NCBI GenBank assembly: GCA_032158295.1
Contig: CM063261.1
Coordinates: 3,286,001 to 3,350,000, forward strand
DNA: 64,000 bases
From: Pycnopodia helianthoides
Taxonomy: Eukaryota; Echinodermata; Asteroidea; Forcipulatida; Asteriidae
Direction of reading: 5' to 3'
A program made the position numbers and the translations under genes. The notes beneath the pieces are model-generated. The model made no database searches. It saw only the letters and a program-made list of their open reading frames with translations, and had not been told where the DNA came from. Below are positions 62,101 through 64,000 of the stretch, piece by piece. Each line of letters opens with the position of its first letter. Position 1 is the first letter of the stretch.

Positions 62101-63590
62101 GAGCCCTTCATAAATTGGTATTGTTTTATCTTGAATTGACTATTATTATTATTTATGAGCTGTGCATATATTGCAACTGTTTTATCTTGACTTGTCTATT
62201 ATTATTTATGAGCTATGCATACATTGCAACTGTTTTATATTGTCTTGACTATTATTAATGAGCTCTGCATACAATGAATATCTTGAATTGACTATTATTG
62301 ATTATGAGGTCTTCTGCATACATTGCAATTGTTTTATCTTGAATTGACTATTATTGATTATGAGGTCTTCTGCATACATTGCAATTGTTTTATCTTGAAT
62401 TGACTATTATTGATTATGAGGTCTTCTGCATACAATGCAATTGTTTTATCTTGAATTGACTATTATTGATTATGAGGTCTTCTACATACATTGCAATTGT
62501 TTTATCCTGACCAGACTATTATGAATGATAAGCTCTGCCTTGTACATCAATCATTGCGATTGTTTATCTCAATCTGTCAAATATTATTGTTCTCTGCTTT
62601 GTACGTGATCCATTGTCAATATTTTTGTAAGGTTTTTGACATTTCTTTATGTATTGCATGTTTTTATTTATTGTCAAATATAATTTGGGACAAAGAATGA
62701 TTTGCTTATATCTAAATTATAATTTTTTTCTCTAACCTTTGAGAAAAACCCTTGTTAAAAATGACTTGTAAACTAGGCAGCCACTGACAATTTTTAAAGA
62801 CATTAAACAAGTGCATAAATATAACCTCAAAATATTCTGACTGTGATCATTTAAATCGAACCCCACCTTTATCAATGCTAAACTAAATAATTGAATTCAT
62901 ATTTGACCTTTCAGATTGACCTTTCAACTTTCCTGACCTTGACTGACAATGACCTGAAAGAGCTTGGCATAACAACCTTCGGTGCAAGGAGGAGGATGCG
63001 CCTAGCCATTTCAGGTGAGTGATTCTCAATGCATTATAACTTGTCTTGTGAGTTAATTAATCTTATCTTAACTAGACTTTTATTGACACAAGGTGGCAGC
63101 AGACTTACCAGTTAAATTCATTTTACTCAGAAATGTTGTATCCTAAAATAATACCCTAAAATAATATCCTCTAAAATGATATCTTCTATACTAATAATAG
63201 AGTTTGTAAAACTGACCTTTTTAAAACAAGATTTCTGTTTAGTGAGAATGTCTGCTTCACGCTTGAGTGATCAAACAATGTGGGCACCGGTGGTTATTTA
63301 TGTCAAAAGAATTTGGTAACGAGAGGTTAAAACTATGCACAATATTGCTAATTACCCTGCATGTCTGCTTTGGTATAGTGCCTACACAATGTTGTTAAAA
63401 TCGTAGTTAATGTAATTTTTAATTTTTTTTTTACTGTCGTTATTGTACAGATCTGAACAAGAATCCAACCAAACCTTTTCACATCGGTTTGGTCGATTCC
63501 TCAGGGAGTCTTCTAAACGATGGTTCCAACGGAAGCAATGGTTTAATGCATTCTACTCACGGACATGAGAACCCAACCAGTGTGTGGTAG
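19962..63590 (+). CDS. BICC1: Bicaudal-C orthologue, whole gene (18 coding exons)
   Basis: An RNA-binding protein known in the family as a cytoplasmic translational regulator of maternal and ciliary-signalling mRNAs, with self-association through SAM. Joining the 18 exons by GT-AG rules gives 1206 codons plus stop, provided one surplus base in exon 11 (near 58410) is skipped; vertebrate proteins are about 975 residues. Domains in order: divergent first KH module (about residues 55-139, exons 1-4); canonical KH with GKGG at 159-162 (exon 5); KH-like module lacking GxxG (211-288); KH with GRGG at 309-312 (exon 7); second KH-like module (358-430); a long Pro/Thr/Ser/Asn-rich linker (about 460-890); the conserved APGxER to WSGLGFSRSMP block (about 900-985); SAM (about 1105-1166); and a C-terminus ending in SVW, like the GRW end of vertebrate orthologues. 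The extra length lies in the linker. As written, the frame stops at 58423-58425. Confidence 0.95.
20182..26640 (+). other. BICC1 intron 1, left part
   Basis: No additional exon was recognised. It contains a 24395-24490 copy of the repeat at 18225, an ATAA microsatellite near 24661-24690, and at about 26485-26635 an inverted copy of the CRE-bearing MITE of 31183-31363 (GCGCCCTCGCTGAGGTCAAA ... CAGCGCGGCGCGCAC ... CCATTGTTTGACC). The remainder appears to be plain intron. Confidence 0.5.
26485..26635. mobile_element. MITE of the AATAGACCTTATGCA family, inverted copy
   Basis: Read in reverse complement it follows the 31183-31363 element block by block: remnants of AGACC.TATGC, GACGTC-like, CCATTGTTTGACC and GCGCGGCGC. 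GCGCCCTCGCTGAGGTCAAA near the left and TTTGACCTCAGCGATGGCG near the right are themselves inverted repeats. Confidence 0.6.
26690..27035 (+). mobile_element. tRNA-derived SINE, copy 1
   Basis: Body (AAAAGTCGCATCCCCAAGG ... TTGGGTGTGATCCCTGGC ... AATAGGGAGACCGCCAACAT), then a tRNA-like segment at 26879-26951 with A box TGGCTCAGTTGGTAGAGC and B box GGTTCAACTCC, then TTACCCAGTCAGTTTCCC. The same order occurs in copies 2 to 4. Non-coding. Confidence 0.85.
27725..28080 (+). mobile_element. tRNA-derived SINE, copy 2, with two tRNA-like units
   Basis: A diverged tRNA-like unit at about 27735-27806 and a better one at 28003-28074 (GATAGCTCAGTTGGTAGAGC, GGTTCAAATCTCC) flank one body unit of about 195 bp. 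This shows the repeat can be read as alternating tRNA-like and body units rather than a simple head-plus-tail SINE. Confidence 0.82.
28081..29276 (+). other. Intron 1 between SINE copies
   Basis: No exon recognised. A fragment near 28955-28985 (AAGGGGGGCACCGAGGCAG) resembles the inverted interior of the AGGCCTG MITE family. Confidence 0.4.
29277..29645 (+). mobile_element. tRNA-derived SINE, copy 3
   Basis: Body from about 29277 and a tRNA-like unit at 29567-29638 (GAAAGTTCAGTTGGTAGAGC, GGTTCAAATCCC). Same block order as copy 1, with the internal phrase GAAACTGACTGTCCGGGGTG inserted before the TCGCATCCC block. Confidence 0.82.
29646..31182 (+). other. Intron 1, nothing recognised
   Basis: Plain AT-rich intron. 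The open frames here show no family resemblance or flanking splice signals I could support. Confidence 0.45.
31183..31363. mobile_element. MITE with 17-bp perfect termini and two CRE palindromes
   Basis: Left end ACAATAGACCTTATGCA (31183-31199) is exactly inverted at 31347-31363. Just inside each terminus is a perfect TGACGTCA (31201-31208 and 31337-31344), the CREB/ATF consensus site. The interior includes a GCGCGGCGC core. Diverged relatives lie at 11501-11640 and 26485-26635. Confidence 0.9.
31605..31690. mobile_element. Decayed arm of the histone-stem-loop foldback family
   Basis: AAGTAAAAACGACTTGAACC ... GGATCTCTTCT is followed by the hairpin GGCTCTGAGAAGAGCC (31654-31669). The order matches the left arm of 59478-59697. 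On the minus strand the hairpin reads GGCTCTTCTCAGAGCCACCAC. Confidence 0.65.
31691..34597 (+). other. Intron 1, with a retroelement-type tail
   Basis: At about 32916-32980 the sequence AGCGCTTTGTATCC ... GGCGCTATATAAATACAG followed by ATT repeats has the form of a SINE/LINE 3' tail. A poly-T run lies at about 32257-32275. No exon was recognised. Confidence 0.5.
34598..34933. mobile_element. TTAAAGGCAG MITE, copy 2
   Basis: TTAAAGGCAGTGTATACTTT at the left and AAAGTATACACTGCCTTTAA at the right form inverted termini of about 20 bp bounded by TTAA. The interior matches 18859-19175 in inverse orientation. Confidence 0.9.
34934..35344 (+). other. Intron 1 spacer
   Basis: Nothing recognised between two MITEs. 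Confidence 0.4.
35345..35795. mobile_element. TTAAAGGTAGG MITE with central perfect palindrome
   Basis: Termini TTAAAGGTAGGATCATAGAT and ATCTATGATGCTACCTTTAA are near-perfect inverted repeats bounded by TTAA. The centre (35597-35636) is a hairpin of two perfect 18-nt arms around TGCG. The older copy is at 10194-10590. Confidence 0.88.
35796..37496 (+). other. End of BICC1 intron 1
   Basis: Begins with TAAAGGTAGGGGACTACTTT, possibly the start of a further related element without a clear right end. Otherwise plain intron up to the acceptor TAACAG|CTGCG. Confidence 0.4.
37497..37543 (+). CDS. BICC1: BICC1 exon 2 (residues 74-89)
   Basis: A 47-nt exon reading A-AQDGKAETGEEFFQR; GEEFFQ corresponds to GEDFFQ of vertebrate orthologues. 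Acceptor TGTTAACAG, donor AGA|GTAAGTA. It enters in phase 1 and leaves in phase 0. Confidence 0.9.
37544..40491 (+). other. BICC1 intron 2
   Basis: Contains a decayed AGGCCTG-family fragment near 37795-37915 and a GGGCCCAATTTCAT MITE at 39326-39518. No further exon recognised. Confidence 0.5.
39326..39518. mobile_element. GGGCCCAATTTCAT MITE, copy 1
   Basis: GGGCCCAATTTCAT at the left is exactly inverted as ATGAAATTGGGCCC at the right. GCTAAGCACAGAAAATTCTTGC-like and TTGCTTAGCAATGGAAC segments inside are further inverted. A related copy is at 61151-61394. Confidence 0.88.
40492..40561 (+). CDS. BICC1: BICC1 exon 3 (residues 90-112)
   Basis: Reads IMQETDTRITWPSKLKIGAK then SKK, almost identical to the vertebrate segment IMEETNTQIAWPSKLKIGAK. 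Acceptor TTTCCATTTCAG, donor AAAG|GTAAGA, ends in phase 1. Part of the first KH module. Confidence 0.95.
41261..42450. repeat. Tandem satellite, about six units of 205-225 bp
   Basis: Anchoring on GATCACAATGGCT, units start at 41261, 41478, 41700, 41905, 42130 and 42341. Each contains ACAGATCC, TTTTGTTTTCAT, GGCATTCACAGATGGACC and TTTGAGCGACTTTGAAT. The units starting at 41700, 41905 and 42130 are the most alike. Unit length varies mainly in T-runs. Confidence 0.9.
44027..44112. repeat. 50-bp tandem duplication
   Basis: AAACCTTTTATCATGAAGAA and the following AAGGAGCAAAACAC occur at 44031 and again at 44081. The preceding tract is CAA-rich. Confidence 0.85.
44676..44790 (-). mobile_element. 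Probable 3' end of a non-LTR element with AATTG tail
   Basis: Four CAATT units abut ACTCTTTATTATATCCCAAA and AAGGGTAATTCAAATGC. Read on the minus strand, this is a non-coding 3' end finishing in AATTG repeats, the usual form of short LINE-like tails. No reverse transcriptase is present. Confidence 0.45.
46196..46330. mobile_element. Foldback element (short inverted-repeat hairpin)
   Basis: Left arm ATAAATGCAAAAAATAGCTA ... GCCTGA ... GCAGAGTCTTTCTTGAG is inverted on the right as CTTGAAGAAAGACTCTGC ... TCAGGCCATTTACTATTTTT ... TGCATAAAT. The arms nearly meet, so the element could fold into one hairpin. Confidence 0.8.
46731..46892. mobile_element. AGGCCTG MITE, copy 2
   Basis: ACAGGCCTGGA at the left and TCCAGGCCTGT at the right are exact inverted ends. 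The interior is as in copies at 13292 and 53231. Confidence 0.9.
47583..47892 (-). mobile_element. tRNA-derived SINE, copy 4 (reverse)
   Basis: The tRNA-like unit is at 47655-47721 on the minus strand (B box GGTTCAAGTACC, A box GAGCTCAGTTGGTGGAGC), with body at 47722-47890 and the TTACCCTGTCAGTTTCCC block at the other side. Same family as 26.7-29.6 kb. Confidence 0.85.
49600..49690 (+). CDS. Candidate alternative first coding exon of BICC1
   Basis: An ATG at 49600 (A at -3, G at +4) with an in-frame TAG 27 bases upstream opens 30 codons (MEQHSEVLKNYLTCHQTNEP and so on). The frame then meets CTACAG|GTATTT at 49691 in phase 1. This is the phase needed to join exon 4 at 51139. The product would be 1124 residues (frame corrected), starting within the first KH module. 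The 700 bp upstream show no recognised repeat and could hold the promoter and 5' UTR. No transcript evidence; the donor is moderate. Confidence 0.35.
51139..51218 (+). CDS. BICC1: BICC1 exon 4 (residues 113-139)
   Basis: Reads DPHIKVTGKIENISAAKDKI then MSVLDTK, the end of the first KH module; compare DPHIKVSGK ... MIMSVLDTK in vertebrates. Acceptor TTTATTTAG, donor AAG|GTGAGT. Exits in phase 0. Confidence 0.95.
51350..51562 (+). CDS. BICC1: BICC1 exon 5, canonical KH domain (residues 140-210)
   Basis: SNRVTLKMDVSYTEHSHVIG leads into the RNA-binding loop GKGG (159-162), then NIIKKVMKDTRCHIHFPDSN. Length and sequence follow the vertebrate domain almost residue by residue. Exactly 71 codons, phase 0 at both ends. 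Intron 4 before it is only 131 bp. Confidence 0.97.
51603..51995. mobile_element. hAT-like MITE, copy 2, in intron 5
   Basis: CAGGGCTCGAATTT and AAATTCGAGCCCTG ends, flanked by the direct repeat GCACT. It inserted within 41 bp of the exon 5 donor, in inverse orientation to 6990-7332. Confidence 0.9.
53231..53398. mobile_element. AGGCCTG MITE, copy 3
   Basis: Begins AGGCCTGAAATTACACGG and ends AAATTCCAGGCCT. It contains an extra small palindrome GAGGCCACAGAGGCTGTGGC not seen in the other copies. Confidence 0.88.
53755..53830 (+). mobile_element. tRNA-derived SINE fragment
   Basis: CAGAGCACCGGCACGTCAATCC, GGAGGTCGTTGGTTCAAATC and CTCTAGTCAATTTTTCTTTG match the tRNA-like unit and following block of the SINE family (each quoted in part). 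The body is missing. Confidence 0.65.
54014..54247 (+). CDS. BICC1: BICC1 exon 6, KH-like module (residues 211-288)
   Basis: ELLPLVLVFELPI, then NSPTIQQIVQVYNIGVNMKQ and TTVTVRGSSSNAAGIKEGT. It corresponds to the first KH-like module, which lacks a GxxG loop in this family too. Exactly 78 codons, phase 0 to 0, donor GTAAGT. Confidence 0.95.
54837..55043 (+). CDS. BICC1: BICC1 exon 7, third KH domain (residues 289-357)
   Basis: VTLPVSTQIEIAPQHHQFMS precedes the loop GRGG (309-312), then LNVKQIMQGTNATIHFPDPN. Vertebrate orthologues as I recall them have GRNG here. Exactly 69 codons, donor ATG|GTCAGT. Confidence 0.96.
55044..55867 (+). other. BICC1 intron 7
   Basis: Largely occupied by a TTAACACGTTGACTGCC MITE at 55539-55840, which ends 28 bp before the exon 8 acceptor. 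The rest is T-rich. Confidence 0.6.
55539..55840. mobile_element. TTAACACGTTGACTGCC MITE with twin internal palindromes
   Basis: TTAACACGTTGACTGCC is exactly inverted at 55824-55840. Two near-identical 18-bp palindromes, CTACGAGTATATTCGTAG (55558-55575) and CTACGAGTATACTCGTAG (55600-55617), lie near the left end. Confidence 0.9.
55868..55999 (+). CDS. BICC1: BICC1 exon 8, second KH-like module (residues 358-401)
   Basis: GCLPLVLMFDVRDEVEVEAA and LMEQLDVFISIKPKPRQPSK; compare GCLPLVLMFD ... LMEQLDVFISIKPKPKQPSK in vertebrates. 44 codons, phase 0 to 0, donor AAG|GTAAGC. Confidence 0.96.
56075..56361 (+). mobile_element. tRNA-derived SINE in intron 8
   Basis: TTTGGCTCAGTGG (A-box-like) and GGTTCAAATCCC (B box) head a body with GGGTTTTCCCCCGTTTGGGG and a tail of AAATAGATAAATCTAAAC and AAATAAAACA-like A-rich sequence. 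GGGCCCAATTTCATAGAGCC inside matches the end of the GGGCCCAATTTCAT MITE. Confidence 0.65.
56760..56836 (+). mobile_element. tRNA-like unit upstream of exon 9
   Basis: TAGCTCAGTTGGTAGAGC (A box) and GGTTCAAATCCC (B box), with CCTCAT ... ATGAGG able to pair as an acceptor stem. The anticodon stem does not pair well and no intact anticodon loop can be assigned. The upstream piece CAGAACTTAAGTCCACCGCC also occurs at 57366-57385. Best read as a SINE head rather than a tRNA gene. Confidence 0.55.
56877..57042 (+). CDS. BICC1: BICC1 exon 9 (residues 402-456)
   Basis: SVIVKSIERNAANMYRARQA and LLGQECES complete the second KH-like module (compare SVIVKSVERNALNMYEARKC LLGLESS). The remainder is a low-conservation linker. 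Donor CTTG|GTGAGT, phase 1. Confidence 0.95.
57335..57410 (-). mobile_element. Class II tRNA-like SINE head in intron 9
   Basis: On the minus strand it reads AGGTGTTGTGGCCGAGTGGT ... GGCGGTGGATTTAAG ... GGGTTCGAACC, which has the pattern of a long-variable-arm (Leu/Ser type) tRNA. It continues into CTTGAGCGAGGCACC and a longer body toward lower coordinates, so it is more likely a SINE than a gene. Confidence 0.55.
57633..57785 (+). CDS. BICC1: BICC1 exon 10 (residues 457-507)
   Basis: GLLNSNVLNV ... GLSRVSPLQSPRNSISGQGS, a Ser/Asn-rich linker. LLN and SPLQSP echo SLLNALNSSVSPLQSP of vertebrate proteins. Acceptor TTTTTCATGCAG; donor AATA|GTAAGA, phase 1. Confidence 0.88.
57914..58745 (+). CDS. 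BICC1: BICC1 exon 11, frame-disrupted (residues 508-784)
   Basis: The largest exon, encoding a Pro/Thr/Asn/His-rich linker, including TSPPPGLT which matches SPPPGLT of vertebrates. The opening frame stops at TGA 58423-58425; the rest continues in the +1 frame to GAGAAGG|GTAAAA. The break lies in a tandem repeat whose first unit has 31 nt instead of 30, the extra A being at 58410 or 58411. Skipping one A restores a single frame in phase with exons 10 and 12. It may be an assembly error, an allele or a true mutation. If genuine, the protein would end at residue 677 without SAM. Confidence 0.85.
58395..58485 (+). repeat. 30-bp coding tandem repeat, three units
   Basis: Units at 58395-58425 (31 nt), 58426-58455 (30 nt) and 58456-58485 (30 nt), each CATCCCTCAAAGCAGACTGC-like followed by CACACCCTGA. 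In the corrected frame each encodes a decapeptide close to SQSRLPHPDI. Confidence 0.95.
58897..59212 (+). CDS. BICC1: BICC1 exon 12 (residues 785-889)
   Basis: AMSGNHSNTSSSTSPAQSPC, then an Asn run VNNNNNTNP and NLVDLGYLQNNISPNNSSGN. Low-complexity Ser/Asn linker without a known fold. Acceptor TTTCTATAG, donor TTACA|GTGAGT, ends in phase 2. Confidence 0.88.
59478..59697. mobile_element. Foldback element with paired histone-type stem-loops
   Basis: Arms of about 85 bp: AAGTAACTATAACTAGTGAA ... GGGTACAACCATGTGTAGAT ... at the left and their inverse at the right. Each arm carries a perfect 6-bp stem with a 4-nt loop: GGCTCTGAAAAGAGCC (59542-59557) and GGCTCTTTTCAGAGCC (59617-59632). The latter is the metazoan replication-dependent histone mRNA 3' stem-loop sequence. 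No histone coding sequence is near. Relatives: 17574-17652 and 31605-31690. Confidence 0.85.
59858..60072 (+). CDS. BICC1: BICC1 exon 13 (residues 890-961)
   Basis: SDKRAPGCERREWEREREWG corresponds to the ADKKAPGSER region of vertebrates, with a highly charged Arg/Glu stretch, then YSVDYNHKKLLASK (compare FDYEQKKLLATK). Acceptor CTCATCAG, donor AAAG|GTTCGT, which is a weak donor. Phase 2 in, phase 1 out. Confidence 0.93.
60240..60400 (+). CDS. BICC1: BICC1 exon 14 (residues 962-1015)
   Basis: AMKRKPIVSEVRRPTDTWSG and LGFSRSMPESAIREQRKPNG, strongly conserved with AMLKKPVVTEVRTPTNTWSG LGFSKSMP in vertebrates. Ends TTYE, donor GAG|GTAAGG, phase 0. Confidence 0.96.
60742..60895 (+). CDS. BICC1: BICC1 exon 15 (residues 1016-1066)
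   Basis: NSLKEETEMDGTESSWPPDQ then a Ser/Pro-rich stretch ending NRKKK. Weakly conserved; SxxxxxW and the basic KRK-like end fit the corresponding vertebrate segment. Acceptor TTTATTTTCAG, donor AAAG|GTTGGT (weak), phase 1. Confidence 0.85.
61151..61394. mobile_element. GGGCCCAATTTCAT MITE, copy 2, in intron 15
   Basis: GGGCCAATTTCATAGTGCTG at the left and AGCTCTATGAAATTGGGCCC at the right are inverted ends. The interior has GCTTAAGCGTAAGCG-like palindromes and a second AGCGCTATGAAATGG near-terminus. Confidence 0.85.
61474..61655 (+). CDS. BICC1: BICC1 exon 16, start of SAM (residues 1067-1127)
   Basis: VTYTNLSCSNYIDGSSLPRQ is followed by the SAM domain start DLGDLFFKLGLGKYADVFQQ and QE, nearly identical to DLPELFSKLGLGKYTDVFQQ QE in vertebrates. 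Donor GAG|GTAAAT, phase 0. Confidence 0.96.
61656..62914 (+). other. BICC1 intron 16
   Basis: About half is a minisatellite (61915-62515). Nothing else recognised. Confidence 0.7.
61915..62515. repeat. Minisatellite, about 56-bp unit
   Basis: The last four units start at GACTATT 62290, 62346, 62402 and 62459 (period 56-57) and read GACTATTATTGATTATGAGG, CTTCTGCATACATTGCAATT, GTTTTATCTTGAATT. Older units to the left are more diverged and use TTTATGAGCTCTGCATACA. Confidence 0.93.
62915..63014 (+). CDS. BICC1: BICC1 exon 17, SAM core (residues 1128-1160)
   Basis: IDLSTFLTLTDNDLKELGIT and TFGARRRMRLAIS, the second half of the SAM domain (compare IDLQTFLTLTDQDLKELGIT TFGARRKMLLAIS). Acceptor ACCTTTCAG, donor TCAG|GTGAGT, phase 1. 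Confidence 0.97.
63451..63590 (+). CDS. BICC1: BICC1 exon 18, C-terminus and stop (residues 1161-1206)
   Basis: DLNKN completes SAM (ELNKN in vertebrates). The tail PTKPFHIGLVDSSGSLLNDG ... NPTSVW ends at TAG 63588-63590. The final Trp matches the SGRW end of vertebrate proteins. The acceptor TATTGTACAG is clear. Confidence 0.95.
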
Positions 63591-64000
63591 TACATGACGG
63601 GGCACCAGCTTTTTCAAAGTACCGTCAGCGGTGTGTGAGTGAGACTGGTGGTAACTAGTCTCCACATGTTGACAATTGTGTATTGTGAAGTGTGTGTGGT
63701 GTGGCACCAGGCTTGATTGGTTGTACTATGATACTACTGAGCGCTGTAAAGTACTTGCGTAAACCACTGGAAATTTGGATAGGAACGCTTTTTTGGGTGG
63801 GCCACAGTGCTGTTTGGTTCCCTCATACACTATCAGATTGTTGCATCCAAATTGGATTACTTTGGATTGAATAGCTGGGAACCAATGCTGCCTGGTTCCC
63901 TCACTTATAATAAGTATTGGTTATTTGAACTCCAGAGAATCACAAGTGTTTAGAATTAACAAAGTTTGTGAACGAAAACCCTCAAAACTTTCAGTTAATT
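63591..64000 (+). other. BICC1 3' UTR (incomplete)
   Basis: Follows the stop codon. No AATAAA or ATTAAA followed by a plausible cleavage region was seen, so the UTR probably continues beyond the window. CTGGTTCCCTCA-type and GGTTCCCTCATAC repeats occur near 63815 and 63890. Confidence 0.6.

Overview
This is animal nuclear DNA. It is AT-rich, full of short interspersed repeats, has GT-AG introns and no compact operon-like coding. The one gene that can be read with certainty is a plus-strand Bicaudal-C orthologue (BICC1), an RNA-binding protein with KH domains at the N-terminal half and a SAM domain at the C-terminus. Its deduced protein follows vertebrate Bicaudal-C along the KH region, in the APxSE..LL(A)xK..W(S)GLGF(S/K)xSMP block, and in the SAM domain. 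The gene shape and the abundant miniature inverted-repeat elements suggest a marine invertebrate deuterostome, most plausibly an echinoderm. That assignment is inference; the species cannot be fixed from the window alone.

Layout. 1-16.1 kb is intergenic or belongs to an unrecognised minus-strand gene, and is mostly repeats: three copies of a TTAA-ended family built of CCCAAATCCTTCAAAATCCT-like units, two long inverted-repeat MITEs, a hAT-like MITE and others. At 16.18-16.23 kb a short minus-strand ATG exon with a perfect donor may be the first exon of a divergent neighbour. BICC1 coding sequence starts at 19962 and ends at 63590 in 18 exons. Intron 1 (17.3 kb) and intron 3 (10.6 kb) hold most of the gene's length, including a cluster of tRNA-derived SINEs (26.7-29.6 kb), a six-unit satellite (41.3-42.4 kb) and a possible alternative first exon (49.6 kb). 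Exons 4-18 are packed into the last 12.5 kb, with short introns that carry further MITEs, SINEs and a 56-bp minisatellite. The 3' UTR runs past the window end.

The most notable points are: a one-base frame disruption in exon 11, inside a 30-bp coding tandem repeat, which cuts the SAM domain off the as-written reading frame; a phase-compatible alternative first exon that would give a protein lacking most of the first KH module; and a foldback transposon family whose arms carry perfect histone-mRNA-type 3' stem-loops. I found no CRISPR array, no rRNA gene, no convincing functional tRNA gene, and no intact transposase or reverse transcriptase.
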